A stretch of DNA of 64,000 bases. Source: Diploscapter coronatus. Lineage: Eukaryota; Nematoda; Chromadorea; Rhabditida; Rhabditidae. This document shows positions 62,152-64,000 of the stretch, piece after piece. A model generated the notes under the pieces. It worked only from the letters and a program-made list of their open reading frames with translations. It had not been told where the DNA came from and did not search any database. The stretch spans positions 66,355,249-66,419,248 of the forward strand of contig OZ038423.1 in assembly GCA_964036155.1 (NCBI GenBank). The letters run 5' to 3'. Both the position numbers and the translations under genes were made by a program. How positions within the stretch are numbered: the first letter of the stretch is position 1; each line of letters begins with the position of its first letter.

Positions 62152-63356
62152 GACTGATTAGAATGAATAGGCGAATTTTTGATAACAATGAAGAATGCGG
62201 TGAATATGCTAGCAGCTAGTGGATGAATTGGATGATGAATAAGATATTGCCGTGCATTCGATACTTCGATACCAGCAATGAACGATGAGAAATGCAGGAA
62301 TGTAGAAGAGATGAAAAGCCCATAAATATCCAGTTTGAGTAGGCATTGATCGTAAAGAAACTGATGGAGGCAAAGTATGCAAATTGACGAGGAGAAGGCA
62401 GACGCTGACAGGAGTCATATGGAAAAAAACAACTGCATGAGAGTATGAGAATATGCAAGCATGAAAAAGCCTCGAAGTATGAGAACAGTAGTCATTCTCT
62501 ATTGTCCAATGTCAACCTTATTTTTCCCAGTCATAATGTTCGCAGGGAATTTTTTTAAAATATAATTATGAGAAAAAGTCATGATCACAATATTCTGCGA
62601 TTATTTCATGATATAAAATAGTTACGAAGATTTGCTCGAAATAAGTTACGAATTTGAATGTGCTTGCTTCACCTGTGATCATATAATTGATATTTTTGAA
62701 ACTGAGGATAGCCCGTGAGAAATAGCGAATTACAATAATCGTCAGAAAATTTCGCTTTGATAAGTTCATCAAAAATTTGATCCCTTAATTTCGAAACGAA
62801 TAATCGTGTTCGTACTTTTACAATCTGTCAACATTTAACTTCTCAAATTAACATTAAATTAAGTGTATATATAAAGTATTTATTTAGAAATAGATTGTGA
62901 CGAAGAACAGACGACTTTCAAAATGCCACTAAAGTAGCGATAAAGCTGGAATAAATCTGAAAGTAGAAGCATTTGTGTGTCATATTTAGACGTATTTAGA
63001 TTTGTCGATATAGATTTCAAGTGATGACGAAAATTATGTAATCGAAGTCGCATAATTTTGAATGAAAGGATATTTTCCAGGAAATGAGATTCTTTGGTGG
63101 AATGTGTGAAAGAAGAGGAGATCAAAGAATAGAAATTTCAAGAAAACACAGAAACTGAATAAAAATTAGATAAGTGTATATGGCTTAGTGACAGTAAATC
63201 TTTAATGGGCACTTTTGTCAGGGTATCTTGTTAGATTATTTACAGGGTCAGAAACAATAATGATAGAGTTTATGAATGAATCCAAGTAAATTCAATTCAT
63301 TTTATCAAAAATCTAAGTCAGAATGTCCTCGTTTAGAAACGATAATCACATGTTAT
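62152..63356. other. Intergenic region upstream of charged secreted-protein gene
   Basis: No exon was recognised on either strand. It should hold the promoter of the gene starting at 62151 and the 3' flank of the MADF/BESS-like gene. Confidence 0.4.
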
Positions 63357-64000
63357 TCAGCTCCATCCAAGCTCATTTTGGGAATCCCGAATCATGTCCG
63401 AAATCCGCCACTGCAATCGCATTGCTGTGTTTCGAGATCGTTCATGGCTCAATCTGAAAATATTTTGATAATAGCATTGAGTAAGGTTGACTAGAAATAA
63501 GAGATTGACGAAGTGTTAGAAAAAAAAAAACGCAACGAAGAAAAGTACCGTGAAAAATCGGCAGGACCATTGAAGGCAATTCAGAATGTTTAAATAATAT
63601 TGAAGATTTAATTAATTTCTTAAAAAAAAATTATACCTCCTCAGCTGATCAGCTACCAGTTCCCCAAAAATGTCGAAATTGTCTCGCATCATAATGGGCG
63701 TTTGAGGAAGTGCTGAAACCATCGCTCTGGCTGATGGAGTGCTGTTGGTGTGAGAAGATGAACGGTGATGACTCGGCTGAAGATGTCAGGATAAAAAAAT
63801 GAAAATCGTTTCTATTTCAATGATTTATTCTTTCATTTTTCCCATCTTAAATATTAATTTTCAAAATATCTAAAATCGCTTCTAAAAATCACTTACCCTC
63901 TTCCTTCTCGGCTCATCCTCATCGCTTCCAGTGCCCTGATCGTAACTGTGCTTCTCTCCGAGAGATTTCTTTGAAGGTGGCTGAAAATAAGCTCGTCATA
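63357..64000 (-). CDS. MADF/BESS-like transcriptional regulator, C-terminal part (continues beyond window)
   Basis: Three exons are visible: the one nearest the window edge encodes KKSLGEKHSYDQGTGSDEDE followed by PRRKR (about 63.9-63.98 kb); the next has RDNFDIFGELVADQLRR (about 63.65-63.78 kb); the last has HERSRNTAMRLQWRISDMIR then DSQNELGWS and stop at 63357. Phases match. The FGELVADQLRR helix followed by a basic-hydrophobic helix is the arrangement found at the C-terminus of nematode MADF-domain proteins (BESS-like interaction motif). The DNA-binding MADF domain would lie upstream, outside the window. Identification rests on this short motif only. Confidence 0.55.

Noticed and set aside
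1..64000. CRISPR arrays, prophage or horizontally acquired bacterial genes
   Set aside because: No regularly spaced repeats; the beta-lactamase-like gene has introns and belongs to a family widespread in animals.

Overview
The window is AT-rich nuclear DNA from a nematode, most likely a free-living or facultative rhabditid-type worm that is not a close relative of C. elegans at the nucleotide level. The evidence is the gene structure (many short exons, introns often 45-60 nt with a TTTTCAG-type acceptor), acceptor sites lying directly upstream of start codons (as expected for spliced-leader trans-splicing), and the gene content: a PME-5-type ankyrin/WGR/PARP protein, LACT-type beta-lactamase-like protein, single-Kunitz secreted proteins, serpentine chemoreceptors, an Mpv17 protein and Y-RNA-like stem-bulge RNAs. 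No bacterial features (operons with ribosome sites, CRISPR) are present.

Layout. 1.5-6.9 kb (minus): multi-C2H2 zinc-finger protein. 8.5-19.5 kb (minus): a large PARP (pme-5 orthologue) with a lysine-rich N-terminus, many ankyrin repeats, an acidic linker, WGR, PARP regulatory and catalytic domains. 21.8-24.4 kb (minus): beta-lactamase-fold serine hydrolase-like protein. 24.7-26.8 kb (minus): three tandem one-domain Kunitz genes with different P1 residues. 28.4-32.2 kb (plus): two related 7TM receptors, then an Mpv17/PMP22 gene. A 4,529-bp block (29774-34302) reappears after exactly 200 Ns at 34503-39031 with no difference found, so the second receptor and the Mpv17 gene appear twice; I read this as an unmerged contig overlap. 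39.3-39.9 kb: two small structured RNA genes with Pol III-type signals. 40.5-45.3 kb (plus): a ZZ-like/DUF4781-like protein. 46.2-57.5 kb (plus): a tandem array of three complete and one truncated secreted paralogue, with acidic C-termini ending in a conserved GFFG-(R/K)-K/R-R-R block. 58.0-62.2 kb (minus): a secreted, extremely R/E/D/P-rich disordered protein. 63.4-64.0 kb (minus): the 3' end of a MADF/BESS-like protein running off the window.

Small non-autonomous DNA transposons are common. There are at least four Tc1/mariner-type elements of 210-215 bp with TA termini, a ~180-bp family with 14-bp inverted ends (two copies), and several long hairpins, two of them inside introns.

The most novel material is the tandem secreted family (46.2-57.5 kb), the charged secreted protein beside it, and the pair of stem-bulge RNAs. 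All gene models here were spliced by eye from codon frame, splice dinucleotides and paralogue comparison. Exon ends are usually consistent in phase but are not experimentally supported.
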